DNA of 64,000 bases from DAOPYU01 sp942493245 (GCA_942493245.1 OW818685.1:5146001-5210000), one strand, 5' to 3'; numbered from the stretch's first letter, positions 36,308 to 46,772 are shown. The notes: a model not told the origin generated them from the letters alone. Program-made: numbers and translations.

Positions 36308-36396
36308 GCCCGGATTATAGCCACAGCCCCCCGGCGCTTGCCAAGACAATTGTGGCGAAAGGCTCTGTCAAGAAGGGATGGATCTTGAGGGGGTTT

Positions 36397-37143
36397 TCAG
36401 TTCCCCGCCGTCTCGCGCAGCAGCCGCTCGGCGCGGGCGAAATCTTCGGGGGTGGTGATCTTGAAATTGGCGGGGGAACTTTCTACCAGCCGCACGCACC
36501 CGCCCCAGGCCTCGAAAAGGCCCGCATCGTCGGTGAACCCGGCCAGGCGGCCTTCCTGCGCGCGATAAGCCTCGATCAAGTCGGCGCATCGGAACGTCTG
36601 AGGGGTCTGCGCCGTCCAGAGCGTCGAACGGTCGAGCGTTTCGACCACCTCGAGGTCGGCGTTGACGCGCTTGACCGTTTCAATCAGGGGACACGCCAAG
36701 ATGGCGCCCCCGACTCGGGCCGCCTCGTCGAGGCTGCGCTCGACCGCCTCGACCGGAGGGAACGGGCGCGCGGCGTCGTGGACCAGAACCAGATCGGGCA
36801 GGGGCAGTCGCTCGGCGAGCGCCTGAAGCGCCTGCCACACGGACTCCTGCCGGGCGCCCGAACCCGCCACCAGCCGCAACGGGGTCGTCCCGCTGGCGCG
36901 GCGCAGCGACTCCACGCGCGCACCATCGGCCAGACTGTCCGGATCGAGCGCGACGAGAATCTCGCGCACGCGCGGCAGGCGGGCAAAGAAGCGCACCGAG
37001 TGCGCCACGAGCGGTTCGCCCCCGAGCGGAAGCCACTGCTTGGGCTGATCGGCGCCCAGCCGACTGCCGCGCCCGGCGGCGGCGATAACGGCGGCGGCGG
37101 TCAGACCGTCCTCGGGAGAAAAGGCTTTATCAGGCGTTGACAT
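36397..37143 (-). CDS. ispD: 2-C-methyl-D-erythritol 4-phosphate cytidylyltransferase
   Basis: 248 residues. It transfers CMP to MEP in the non-mevalonate isoprenoid pathway. Motifs: VIAAAGRGSRLG with PKQWLPLGG (CTP binding, conserved Lys), LVLVHDAARPF, and TVKRV plus AQTPQTFR. ATG 37143 (MSTPDK) overlaps the end of the YacL-like gene by 14 nt, so the two are coupled, the same yacL-ispD order seen in Firmicutes. ispF does not follow here. Confidence 0.9.
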   Translation of the reverse strand: MSTPDKAFSPEDGLTAAAVIAAAGRGSRLGADQPKQWLPLGGEPLVAHSVRFFARLPRVREILVALDPDSLADGARVESLRRASGTTPLRLVAGSGARQESVWQALQALAERLPLPDLVLVHDAARPFPPVEAVERSLDEAARVGGAILACPLIETVKRVNADLEVVETLDRSTLWTAQTPQTFRCADLIEAYRAQEGRLAGFTDDAGLFEAWGGCVRLVESSPANFKITTPEDFARAERLLRETAGN

Positions 37144-38158
37144 GGTTGTCCGGCGCAACGGACCGGGCGAAAATCATGCGCCCGGTGGGGGTCTGAAGAA
37201 TGCTGGTGACGGCGACCTCGACGTCCTGGCCGATGCTGCGCTTGCCGTCGTCCACGACGACCATGGTGCCGTCGGGCAGGTAACCGATCCCCTGCCCCGC
37301 CTCCTTGCCCTCGCGGATGATCCCGATCGTGAAGGTTTCTCCGACAAAGACCGTGGGGCGCAGGATGTCGGCCAGCGCGTTGACGTTGAGGAAACTGACC
37401 TTGTGGAGGTCGGCGACCTTCTGCAGGTTGGTGTCGTTGGTCACCACCTGGGCATTGAGTTCCTTGGCCAGTTCGAGAAGTTTGTGGTCCACATCGGCCA
37501 GGTTCGGGTAATTCTTCTCGATTATCTGGAGACCGGCATATTTGTCCTGAATGGACTTCAGAATGGTCAACCCGCGCCGCCCCTTGGTGCGCTTGAGCGG
37601 GTCGGCGCTGTCGGCCAGCGCCTGCAACTCGTCTATCACAAACGAAGGACAAACGATCGAACCGGACAGAAACCCGTTGGCCAGGAGTTCCTCGACGCGC
37701 CCGTCAATGATGACGCTGGTGTCGAGCAGGCGCGTCTGTCCCCCCAACTCGGGATTCGACAGGATAAAGCGGAACTGGTTCAGGCTGATCTGGTCGGCGT
37801 GTTTGAGCGCGGTGACCACGCCAAAGTAGCCAAAAATCAGGCTGCACGCAGCAAGGGCCTTCTCGGGCGCCAGAATCGAGTTCGGAATCGTCTGGTAAAT
37901 CAGGCGGGCGGTCAACAGCCCCAGCAGCAGGCCGAACGACGCCAGAATCAGGTGCTTGGTCGAGACCGTGCGCAGGCTGTACTCGAGCACCACCACCAGG
38001 ACGGCCAGAATGAACGCCACAATGGTCGAGTTGGTGCCCGGCTCCAGGAACGGCGCCTTGTCGCTGGCGCCCAGCGGCCAGACATGGTTGGCCCAGAACC
38101 CGAAGGCCGTGGCCAGGGCGACAAAGAAAACGCGCGTGAGAATAATAGGGCGAAACAT
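37130..38158 (-). CDS. YacL-type membrane PIN/TRAM protein
   Basis: 342 residues. Four hydrophobic segments fill residues 1-130 (ILTRVFFVALATAFGFW, STIVAFILAVLVVVLEYSL, LILASFGLLLGLLTARLIY, ALAACSLIFGYFGVV). A PIN nuclease domain follows (RLLDTSVIIDGRV with the first catalytic Asp, CPSFVIDELQ, TNDTNLQKVA), then a TRAM-like RNA-binding domain from about 270 (VFVGETFTIGIIREGKEAGQ). This is the architecture of Bacillus YacL, whose function is not established. The gene lies directly upstream of ispD and overlaps it. Confidence 0.85.
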   Translation of the reverse strand: MFRPIILTRVFFVALATAFGFWANHVWPLGASDKAPFLEPGTNSTIVAFILAVLVVVLEYSLRTVSTKHLILASFGLLLGLLTARLIYQTIPNSILAPEKALAACSLIFGYFGVVTALKHADQISLNQFRFILSNPELGGQTRLLDTSVIIDGRVEELLANGFLSGSIVCPSFVIDELQALADSADPLKRTKGRRGLTILKSIQDKYAGLQIIEKNYPNLADVDHKLLELAKELNAQVVTNDTNLQKVADLHKVSFLNVNALADILRPTVFVGETFTIGIIREGKEAGQGIGYLPDGTMVVVDDGKRSIGQDVEVAVTSILQTPTGRMIFARSVAPDNHVNA

Positions 38159-38327
38159 CCGGCGCCTTTCCCGCAGGGGGTGAACGATCCATCCGCTTCA
38201 GGGAGAATCCTCGCTCTGAATATGCCGGAAAACAAGGCGCACACGCAATGTTTTTCCCGATTTTTGTCGGAAAACCGGCGCATCTCGAAAGTGTTACCCG
38301 GCGGCACGTTCCCTCCACTCAAAAAAA

Positions 38328-38548
38328 ATCCCTGAAAGGGATAAAGATACGACAGCCCGGGGCAGAGCGAAGCGTCGCCCCGGGTATTCGGTTGTTTTTT
38401 CCCGTGCCCTGAAGGGGCACAACAAAATCCGGGGAACGTCCTGTCTTTGTTCAACCCTTGCAGGGTTGGACTGGAGGCGGCGTCTCTTTCCCAGGGCGGC
38501 GCTTCGCTCTGCCCGGGGCTACCGTATGTGCAAGCCCTTCAGGCTTTT
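38328..38548. repeat. Composite palindrome block, copy 1
   Basis: A 221-nt series of palindromes in fixed order: ATCCCTGAAAGGGAT; an imperfect CCCGGGGC/GCCCCGGG stem; TGCCCTGAAGGGGCA; CAACCCTTGCAGGGTTG; a CCCAGGGC-type stem; and AAGCCCTTCAGGCTT followed by TT. Copy 2 at 43511-43736 has the same order and nearly the same length. It occupies most of the gap upstream of the yacL-like gene. Confidence 0.8.
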
Positions 38549-38637
38549 CCCGACGAATATCGGGTCGGTACCCCACGAACGGTACTTTCAAGATGCGCCC
38601 TCGGAAACCGGCTCTGGGACACCCGGAGGCTTCCGGG

Positions 38638-39021
38638 CTAATGAGTGTCGATCTTCCACTGGCCGTTTTCATTCACCACGGGGAAGGAAACGTCGCGGCG
38701 GTTTTTATGAAACACATTGAGCACGCCACGAACCTCGTCGCCCTCATACGTGAAGTGGAAGTCCGACAGCTGCCAGTTGCCATAGCTGTGGTTCAGGTTC
38801 TTCTGCGCCTCGGCAAAAACGGACGGATCGGGATCGAGGTGCATGACCTTGGAGGAAAAGCACTGGAAGTAACGCGCGTCCTGATTCAGACGCGCCGCCT
38901 CGAGCATGGCACAGAACGGCGCCGACTGCGGCACCTCGGTGGCCTGCTGCGGAATGAAACTGCACGCGGTCAGCCCCAGGGCGGACAAAAGCAGCGAAAA
39001 ACAGACAAAACGACGAAGCAC
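38638..39021 (-). CDS. Small predicted lipoprotein
   Basis: 127 residues from GTG 39021 (AAAGGAC about 9 nt upstream); a TTG at 39057 would add 12 residues. Hydrophobic signal with lipobox LGLTAC. The mature part (about 105 residues) ends in a conserved-looking segment FPVVNENGQWKID, reminiscent of NTF2-like/DUF4878 lipoprotein ends. No clear family or neighbour link. Confidence 0.5.
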   Translation of the reverse strand: MLRRFVCFSLLLSALGLTACSFIPQQATEVPQSAPFCAMLEAARLNQDARYFQCFSSKVMHLDPDPSVFAEAQKNLNHSYGNWQLSDFHFTYEGDEVRGVLNVFHKNRRDVSFPVVNENGQWKIDTH

Positions 39022-39291
39022 GGGAGAAAGTCCTTTGCACAGGTGGAATAGGAACAAACCGGACGGCCCCGTCCGGGCGCCAGTCCGACAAACGCCAGTA
39101 TAAAGGGTTTATCCCGCGAAACAAAAGGTTTTTCTCAAGAAGAGCCACCGTTCAGGCAGGACGTACCCCTTCATGGGCGAGACGCTCATGCCTCCTCCAG
39201 AATCGCCTTTCTCAGGGTGAGGTTGGCGTTTTAAGGGAGGGGATGGCGGGAAACACCCCGTCCTGTAAAAGCAGGGATGGCCCGGAGGTGG

Positions 39292-39345
39292 CACGGGCGT
39301 CCCGCCCGTGAGCGGTTGTTCGTACCGCCGGCGTCCTCGCCGGCG
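39292..39345. repeat. Two GC-rich hairpins
   Basis: CACGGGCG-TCC-CGCCCGTG (39292-39310) and CGCCGGCG-TCCT-CGCCGGCG (39326-39345), both perfect 8-bp stems, 15 nt apart. They look like a REP-type pair. Confidence 0.7.
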
Positions 39346-39457
39346 CGATTTTGAGGGATCTTTCTGAGATCCGGAATCCCTTCAGAAGTTGTGTTCGAGA
39401 TACACGAACTTGTTTAATAACAGAACCCTTCTCTCAAGGGAGAACGATCAAATAAAA

Positions 39458-39513
39458 ACCACGGAACACACGGAAACCGCATCTTTTCGGTGTGTTCTGT
39501 GTGTTCCGTGGTT
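39458..39513. repeat. Inverted repeat with CACGGAA-type periodic arms
   Basis: The left arm reads ACCACGGAACACACGGAAA, the right arm is its longer imperfect complement ending CCGTGGTT. It is built like the GCGAAA and CACCAAG families but with a different unit. Confidence 0.75.
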
Positions 39514-39587
39514 GAATAAAGCGATTTTCGGTATCCGATTGATTGCAACTGGGTATAAGGGTTGAACACAACAGAGAGGTCTCGTGA

Positions 39588-39680
39588 TTTTGTTCTGCCT
39601 TTTCAGGGCACGGGGAGAGATCTATCGAATCCCCGGTGCGGCGCTACGCCCGGCCCCGGGCTGCCGCATCTTCATCCCTT
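39588..39680. repeat. Partial composite palindrome block, reversed
   Basis: TTTCAGGGCACGG and a CCCGGTGCGGCGC/GCCCCGGG-like stem correspond to reverse-complement modules of the block at 38328-38548. Only two or three modules remain. Confidence 0.45.
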
Positions 39681-39782
39681 TCATACTCAGTCGCATTCAA
39701 AAAAACGATTCGGGAGGCATCCGAAGACAATCTCTATCTTTGTGTGAAAATCCTTCTTGCGAGGAAAAACCAAAGAAAAACA

Positions 39783-39852
39783 GACGGGATAACGGGATTT
39801 ACAGGATGTGGCGAGCTTCAATTCGTATCCTGTCGATCCTGTTATCCTGTCC
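39783..39852. repeat. Inverted repeat with CAGGAT-type periodic arms
   Basis: The left arm (39783-39807, containing GGGATTTACAGGAT) and right arm (39827-39852, containing ATCCTGTTATCCTGTCC) are imperfect complements around a 19-nt loop. Half copies occur near 13966-13985 and 61483-61502. Confidence 0.7.
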
Positions 39853-40120
39853 AGTTTGTTTAGTTCCGTTCCGAAAGTGTCCTCAGCGTTCGTATTTTTT
39901 TGAGTGCAACTGGGCATCAGGGATTTTCTTGAATGGAAGAAACGGAGCGTAGTGTAACACGTTCGAGATGCACCCCCTTCACTCCCGGAAAGAAACCTTT
40001 CAGAAAGAACCCGTACTCGGGTATGGCGTCCCAAGATTCCAAGATCCCAGAATTCGGTATGGTGTCACCTGATCCAATGGTGTCACCTGATCCCACCTGA
40101 TTTGTCTGACCTGTCAATCA

Positions 40121-42262
40121 TCAAACGCGCATCGTATCCGGATTTTTTCCAGACGGAAGCATTTCAAACTCTTTCAGGTACTGAGATACGGCCTCCTGAG
40201 CCTGGTCGGGGATCTTTCCGTCTCGCTTCAAATCTCGGAGCCGTTCCGCACAGACGTTTGTGTCGAGATAATCTGTCAACCATGTGGGATCGAGCCGAGG
40301 TTCGAAAATAATAGCCCTATCACCGATGAAGTGGGATCGCGTGTACTGAAGAAATCTGGACACAAAGATCAGAAGGCCTTCGTCAGACTTTGTAATTTGA
40401 TCACACCATGTTCGAACCTCAACTGCGTTCGCCCAGCGTCGCCATGCCGCAAGGAGTTCTGGTAATTCTAAGTTACACAAAAGATTCGTCTCGTCTGATA
40501 GCGTCCGAACCCGATCCAACCAAACTGTCTTCAGGTGTTCGACCTCATCCACAGTCAACAACGTGACTTCACTGGGGTCCCTTGCCTCTCTTATCTCATT
40601 GTCCAATCTCTGCAAGAGCCACGACTGGACGACGATTGCTTTACCAGATCGGATAGATGACTCGAATATGCCAGCGCGCCGATCTGCTTCCAAACGTTTC
40701 AGTAGATGATACACCGGCCTTGAAACACGAGAAATATTGCTAAAATCAAACATTCCACGTTCGTCGGCAGGATCAATCAATGCATCTCCGACGTCGAGAA
40801 GTGCTTGAATGACTGATGGGATTTGTGTTTCTGGGATGTCTTTTTCGATCCCGACATGATCCATCAGCCGTTCGAGATATTCTCGAGCCTTCGATAAGCC
40901 GTCAGGACGCTTTTCCCCTTTGGCCTGAACAAGAAAATTGCCGAAATCTGCCGGTCTCCCCACCAGGCCAAGCCACGTTGTCATCTCACTGTGGCTGACA
41001 TCCCCGGTAGGGATGGTAAGTCGGAAATATATCGGGAATATATCGGGATGGCAGACACGTAGATTTCTGCGCCACTCGGCCGACCATTCGTCCCCGTACC
41101 CCACTTGCCCGATTTTCGGAAAGATACGATTAAGAAATTTCTGAGTACTTTTCCGGTGTTCTTCGGGTAGTTTGTCCATCCACTGCTGGTGAAAAGCTTG
41201 GTTGGCGTTCCGGTCATCCGCATATCCGAATCCAAGAGTATGACCGGAAAATTTGTCTCGATTCGCTCGTATGACCGTATACAGATCGGGCAAGAAAACC
41301 CGAATGGCTTCGAGTGCGATGAAATCCACCGGGTTGACCTCTCCGCGTACTACCGGATAAGTCACCGACAGCGTATTCGTAAACCGAACGACATCACGTG
41401 GTGCCTGGATCAATGGATCGATGCCTTCGTGGAATACATTCGTCCAATAGGTCTGGTCAAACAGTTTGTCTGATAGGTCGTCGCCTAACACCTGATCGAG
41501 GCGTTTGAACAGAGCGGCCCGTAGAGCCACGCGATCAACCGGCGGCAGTTCGAACGATACCTGTATAATCTTCTCCAGATAGCGCTCGCCAGGCAGGCCT
41601 GTCTGCTGCGAGATGGCTTGTGTGGCGACATCGCGATCGAAAGCCAACAGATAGACGACATTTGGAAAATCTGCCAACGCCTTTATCACGGTGAACAGTT
41701 GGCGTATCTCATCTGGCGTCAGGCGGTCGATATCGTCGATGACGACAAGGATGCGTTTTCCAGCCTCCTTCAGTATCTTGCTGATCTCGGACTTGAGCGC
41801 AGGAACGTCTTTCGGCTTTCGCTTGGTCACCTTCCCAATGAGTTTCCCAAGTACGCCCCCCGCACCACCAGTTATGCCCGACAGATCGATCAGACCGCCG
41901 ATGCCTTCTGCAAAATCACCCAACAGATCACCCAACTTTTCGAATTTCTTACTCTTGGTAGGAAGTACGGCCTGGAGCTGGCCGAGGAAGGCTCGGGCAA
42001 GATTCTCCTGCCCGGAGAACCACCAGGGGTTGAATGACACAACGACAGGCTGGTTCCCTTCGGACTGTTGCTCAAGGTAATGACTCACATAGTTGAGTGT
42101 TGTGGATTTGCCCGAACCCCACGGCCCGTAGAGGGCGAGCACCAAACCATCACTGCCTGGATAGCGGCAAATACCATCGGCCAGTCCTTTCGCAAAAGGA
42201 GCATGCCCAAATAGATCGTCTTGGGGGTCGGTCTTAGGGCGGTCGGCGGATAGACAGTCCAT
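40121..42262 (-). CDS. KAP-family P-loop NTPase
   Basis: 713 residues. Walker A GPWGSGKS at 46-53 and Walker B ILVVIDDIDRLT at 171-182, with FNPWWFSGQENLARAFLGQL between them, are typical of the KAP family. KAP NTPases in bacteria are often membrane-linked and some, such as PifA of the F plasmid, exclude phage. A short Gly-rich hydrophobic stretch (GGAGGVLGKLIGKV) lies between the Walker motifs, where KAP proteins often carry membrane segments. The rest is helical without a named domain. AAGGAGG lies upstream of ATG 42262. No partner gene is obvious; the next gene upstream (GH16) is 54 nt away. Confidence 0.75.
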   Translation of the reverse strand: MDCLSADRPKTDPQDDLFGHAPFAKGLADGICRYPGSDGLVLALYGPWGSGKSTTLNYVSHYLEQQSEGNQPVVVSFNPWWFSGQENLARAFLGQLQAVLPTKSKKFEKLGDLLGDFAEGIGGLIDLSGITGGAGGVLGKLIGKVTKRKPKDVPALKSEISKILKEAGKRILVVIDDIDRLTPDEIRQLFTVIKALADFPNVVYLLAFDRDVATQAISQQTGLPGERYLEKIIQVSFELPPVDRVALRAALFKRLDQVLGDDLSDKLFDQTYWTNVFHEGIDPLIQAPRDVVRFTNTLSVTYPVVRGEVNPVDFIALEAIRVFLPDLYTVIRANRDKFSGHTLGFGYADDRNANQAFHQQWMDKLPEEHRKSTQKFLNRIFPKIGQVGYGDEWSAEWRRNLRVCHPDIFPIYFRLTIPTGDVSHSEMTTWLGLVGRPADFGNFLVQAKGEKRPDGLSKAREYLERLMDHVGIEKDIPETQIPSVIQALLDVGDALIDPADERGMFDFSNISRVSRPVYHLLKRLEADRRAGIFESSIRSGKAIVVQSWLLQRLDNEIREARDPSEVTLLTVDEVEHLKTVWLDRVRTLSDETNLLCNLELPELLAAWRRWANAVEVRTWCDQITKSDEGLLIFVSRFLQYTRSHFIGDRAIIFEPRLDPTWLTDYLDTNVCAERLRDLKRDGKIPDQAQEAVSQYLKEFEMLPSGKNPDTMRV

Positions 42263-42316
42263 AATTACTTCTCCTCCTTGAATTGAGGGGGCACCATCCT
42301 GACTTCCTCCCGTCCT

Positions 42317-43192
42317 CTACTTGGAAGGCGAAACGGAAGCGTCTGGCGATTGCTTCTGATACACGCGCACATAGTCAATTTCAAATCGAGACGGGAAATC
42401 CGTTTTTGAGGGATCGCCCCCATTGGTGCCGCCGATGGCCAGGTTCAGCAACAAGTACTGCGGTTGCTGAAACGGATTCTCCGGTCGTCTTCCCGTTGGA
42501 TTCACCGTCGTGGTGACGTCAATGGTGTTCAAAAGAATGCCATCCACGCGCAGTTCGATCTTCTCGCTGTCCCAGTCCATGCGCCAGACATGGTCCTTCT
42601 CGTCCCATTTCGGGTCTTCGAACGATTGGACGGGTTTCCGGCTGTCATCCCACTTCGGTGTCCCCCTTTTTTCCGTTCCCCAGCAGGCGTTCGCCAGGAT
42701 CATGCCTCGATAGTATTCCATCAGGTCAATTTCTCCGCAATTGGGCCACCCCCCCTCCAGGCCCAGGAACCAGATGGCGGGCCAAAGCCCGTCCCGGGTT
42801 TTGATGCGCGCCTTGACCTCAAAGCGGCCATACTTCCAACTGTGAAGCCCCTTGGTGATGAGACACGCGGAAGTGTAGTCAATGAATTCCCGCTTTCTTC
42901 TCCAGTCCCGCCCCTGGCTGTCATAATTCGGATTGGGTTTGCGCTCACGGCGCCCTTCGATAATCAGCCGGCCCTCTTCACAAAAGGCGTTTTCCGGCTG
43001 GTACCATTGCGCTTCATTGTTCCGAACGAAGCCCTGTTCGAACGTCCAGTTGTTCGGGTCCGGTTTGCCGTTCTTTTCAAACTCGTCCGCCCAGACGAGC
43101 CGGTATCCATCCGGTTCCGTGTCCTTTGCCTGCACGACGGCTGACGCGATCAGGACCAGCGCCGCCATGATGAGCGCCCCGATGAATTTCAT
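42317..43192 (-). CDS. Secreted GH16 beta-glucanase
   Basis: 291 residues. Signal peptide 1-22 (ALVLIASAVVQA). The GH16 catalytic motif is GEIDLMEY with Glu154 (nucleophile), Asp156 and Glu159 (acid/base), in the GWPNCGEIDLMEY context of laminarinase-type (1,3-beta-glucan) enzymes. Substrate-cleft aromatics (LVWADEFEKNG, NNEAQWYQPENAF) are present. It would hydrolyse laminarin or similar glucans outside the cytoplasm by a retaining mechanism. No CBM or dockerin. Confidence 0.88.
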   Translation of the reverse strand: MKFIGALIMAALVLIASAVVQAKDTEPDGYRLVWADEFEKNGKPDPNNWTFEQGFVRNNEAQWYQPENAFCEEGRLIIEGRRERKPNPNYDSQGRDWRRKREFIDYTSACLITKGLHSWKYGRFEVKARIKTRDGLWPAIWFLGLEGGWPNCGEIDLMEYYRGMILANACWGTEKRGTPKWDDSRKPVQSFEDPKWDEKDHVWRMDWDSEKIELRVDGILLNTIDVTTTVNPTGRRPENPFQQPQYLLLNLAIGGTNGGDPSKTDFPSRFEIDYVRVYQKQSPDASVSPSK

Positions 43193-43510
43193 TCTGTGTG
43201 CTCCGTTTCTTGTGAAGAGTTGTTACAGGGCTCCGAAAATAACCGTCGTTCCTGAAATCGGGAATCGGGGGATGGAACACCGAATTCCTCCCTCTTGATC
43301 CTGAGTTCCCGGACAACGGGGCGGACGACCGTGGCATGACAAGGGAAAGCCTCGCACAGGGCGCAAAATCCTGTCAAGTGGGATTGCCCGGAGGGGCGGC
43401 TCGGGGGTGCATCCCCCGAATTCGTGAAAGGGTTCACTGAAACTTGAATAGCCTGGTTCCCTCCTGTACATAGACGCCTGAGACGAACACCGGAAGGTTC
43501 GGGAAAAAAA

Positions 43511-43736
43511 GAATCCTGAAAGGATTCTATATACGCTAGCCCAGGGCAAGCGAAGCGCCGCCCTGGGTAACCGGCAGTCACTCTCCGTGCCCTGAAGGGG
43601 CACAACAAATCTCGATCTTTCCCCTCCTGTACCCCTCTATGTTGAACCCTTGCAGGGTTCGCAAAATAGGCGTCTTTTCCCAGGGCGACGCTGTGCTCGC
43701 CCTGGGCTATCGTATGTATAAGCCCTTCGGGCTTTT
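43511..43736. repeat. Composite palindrome block, copy 2
   Basis: Modules in order: GAATCCTGAAAGGATTC; a CCAGGGC/GCCCTGG stem; TGCCCTGAAGGGGCA; GAACCCTTGCAGGGTTC; a CCCAGGGCG/CGCCCTGGG stem; AAGCCCTTCGGGCTT followed by TT. The order matches copy 1 at 38328-38548; linker motifs such as GGCGTCTTTTCCCAGGG and CGTATGT are also kept. Confidence 0.8.
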
Positions 43737-43881
43737 CAAAACCCCCATAGATCCGGTTGATCATAACCATCCTTCCCACAAATTCGGGAGATGCACCTGC
43801 GGCTCGGAGCAAAAATCCGTATTCGGGAGGGTATCCCTCGATTTTCGAATCCCAAACAAGGGACAGTTGAAACCGCTTTTT

Positions 43882-43938
43882 CAACCACGAAAAGCGCGAA
43901 AGATCTGGTTTTTCGCGCTTTTCGCGTCTTTCGCGGTT
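43882..43938. repeat. Inverted repeat with GCGAAA-type arms, copy 2
   Basis: The arms resemble those at 15331-15396, shortened to about 25 nt. They end CAACCACGAAAAGCGCG on the left and CGCGTCTTTCGCGG on the right. Confidence 0.8.
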
Positions 43939-44089
43939 TTTTGGGTTACGACTCCGCTGCGCCAGGACTTTTGTGCCTCATGTGGCTTACAACCAACGGT
44001 CTCCGCGTCCCTGCGTCTCTGCGCGATTATTCTTTACATCCCCGTTCTCTGGGTTTTCGTGTCTCTTCGTGGTATCAGACCTCTCGCCT

Positions 44090-44115
44090 GGGCGGACACA
44101 CAGGTCCGCCCCTAC
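44090..44115. repeat. REP-like palindrome (GGGCGGAC/GTCCGCCC family)
   Basis: GGGCGGAC and GTCCGCCC flank ACACAG, followed by CTAC. An identical 26-nt copy lies inside a radical SAM gene at 53197-53222; a near copy is at 49230-49255. Confidence 0.8.
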
Positions 44116-44404
44116 GGATTGGTTGCGGCTGCGCTGCGCCAGGTCTATCTGTGTTTGTCTGTGTGGGGGGGCTGATTGTGTCCACTGTACCCGACCGTCT
44201 TTGTGTCCCGGTTTTCTCAATCTTCCTCTTAAGAGACCGTTCATCCGAATCGTTGGAAGACCCGTCCATTCCCCCCCCTTTCCAGAGGGTTTGACCTTTG
44301 CGGCGCGCTGTGATATGGCATGGAGGGTGGAATGCGGGAAAGACAGGGGCATTCCAGCGCAACGAACATATGAACAACTTGAAGGATACAAGGAACCCCG
44401 GCTC

Positions 44405-45868
<1,464 letters not shown>

Positions 45869-45910
45869 ACCGGAAACAGGAGATCGCACACCGTTACACG
45901 AACGCTTTGA

Positions 45911-45980
45911 ACCACCAAGGCACCAAGACACCAAGATTTGTTTGAGTTGTGTTTCTTTGTGCCTTGGTGTCTTGGTGGTA
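45911..45980. repeat. CACCAAG-type inverted repeat, copy 1
   Basis: The left arm ACCACCAAGGCACCAAGACA continues with CCAAGA; the right arm is its complement ending GTCTTGGTGGT. The loop includes TTTGAGTTGTGTT. It is the first of five copies between 45.9 and 48.1 kb. Confidence 0.85.
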
Positions 45981-46003
45981 AGAAAAGAGAGAACAGGGAA
46001 AAG

Positions 46004-46048
46004 ATGGATCTGGTCAACAAGACCTTCGTCCGAAAACTGCGCGGGTGA
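46004..46048 (+). pseudogene. Duplicated 3' end of gatB
   Basis: It encodes MDLVNKTFVRKLRG and a stop, against LVNEIFAKKLRG at the true gatB end. The similarity continues past the stop (GTGAACCGGAAA, later ACACGAACGCTTTGAACCAC) into the next CACCAAG repeat. So gatB's last about 12 codons plus its 3' flank were copied as part of a repeat unit of about 178 nt. Confidence 0.7.
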
Positions 46049-46084
46049 ACCGGAAATCGAGATTCCGGTACACGAACGCTTTGA

Positions 46085-46153
46085 ACCACCAAGTCACAAA
46101 GACACTAAGATTTCTTTGGGTTGTGTTTCTTTGTGCCTTGGTCTCCTGGTGGT
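46085..46153. repeat. CACCAAG-type inverted repeat, copy 2
   Basis: It has the same arms as copy 1 with several mismatches in the left arm (AAGTCACAAAGACACTAAGA). It precedes the first paralog by 27 nt. Confidence 0.8.
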
Positions 46154-46179
46154 AGAAAAAGAGGGACGGGAGGCGACTT

Positions 46180-46710
46180 GTGCTGAGGCTGCTCGCGGAA
46201 CACGAGGGATACCGATACTACCTGCTTCTGGTGGATGCGATCGATACGGTGACCGAGTGGCTCCCGGGGCCGGAGCATTTTTCTCTGTTCATTTATCAAG
46301 ATAAGAAAATAGAAGGGGACCAAGAGGTCGCTCGATTTTCGAGGTTTGCCAGAAGTGCGTTGCAGGCAGGGGCAAAAAGTGTCTATTGCGGTGGCTTGAT
46401 GGGCAGCTGGCTTCACGATCTGTTTGACTTGGAAGAGATGTTCTTAAAACGGGAATCTGCCCAAGACGCCGATGGTGAGGATACGTCTTCCGACGACGAC
46501 GATTATGTCCGGACGTATTTTAAAACGGATGATTTTGACATGGATCAATTGGTCTGGGAATTCATGAGTCTCGCCTCTGCAACGTCTCTTTACGAACCTC
46601 ATATAAAGGACAAAGTCGCCGTTTTCCAGAAGAATGACCCGAACTGGAAATTGTATATGCGGTCGCTGGAAAAAAGGGTCGAAAAAGAGATTGGACGCTT
46701 TCTATTGTGA
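46180..46710 (+). CDS. Array paralog A, unknown function
   Basis: 176 residues from GTG 46180 with GGGAGG about 7 nt upstream. It shares with its three neighbours the core LAEHEGYRYYLLLVDA, TEWLPGPEHFSLFIY, CGGLMGS and a C-terminal VAVFQK segment. No signal peptide or membrane helix. It has an acidic insertion (DADGEDTSSDDDD) absent from the others and a different C terminus, so it is the most diverged copy. I recognise no named family with confidence; a resemblance to small DUF7684-like proteins is only a guess. Tandem paralogs of this size are typical of immunity or antitoxin-like sets (inference). Confidence 0.6.
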   Translation: MLRLLAEHEGYRYYLLLVDAIDTVTEWLPGPEHFSLFIYQDKKIEGDQEVARFSRFARSALQAGAKSVYCGGLMGSWLHDLFDLEEMFLKRESAQDADGEDTSSDDDDYVRTYFKTDDFDMDQLVWEFMSLASATSLYEPHIKDKVAVFQKNDPNWKLYMRSLEKRVEKEIGRFLL

Positions 46711-46772
46711 GCCACCAAGTCACCAAGATTTCTTTGGGTTGTGTTTCTTGGTGCCTTGGTGTCTTGGTGGTA
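46711..46772. repeat. CACCAAG-type inverted repeat, copy 3
   Basis: It begins directly after the stop of paralog A and ends 25 nt before GTG of paralog B. The loop is TTTCTTTGGGTTGTGTT, like copy 2. Confidence 0.8.

Larger units (their letters stand above)
39022..40120. other. Gene-free stretch filled with palindromic repeats
   Basis: About 1.1 kb without a convincing gene. It holds short hairpins at 39292-39345, a CACGGAA-type inverted repeat at 39458-39513, a reversed part of the composite palindrome block near 39588-39680, a CAGGAT-type inverted repeat at 39783-39852, and a direct 15-nt repeat of GGTGTCACCTGATCC at 40061-40075 and 40079-40093. Confidence 0.6.
43193..44404. other. 1.2-kb gene-free stretch of mixed repeats
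   Basis: It contains composite block copy 2, a GCGAAA inverted repeat (43882-43938), a half of the GCAAAG family (about 43998-44029, CCCTGCGTCTCTGCGCG), a CACGAAG-type half (about 44055-44072) and a REP-like palindrome (44090-44115). The long open frame in gatB's phase here (from 43973) is non-coding. Confidence 0.6.

Noticed and set aside
34340..36388. 682-codon plus-strand frame
   Set aside because: Antisense to the radical SAM/TPR gene, which has the full CxxxCxxC and TPR motifs.
43973..44404. N-terminal extension of gatB
   Set aside because: The frame is open only by chance across repeats; GatB begins with MQYETVIGYEVH at 44405, which has a ribosome site.
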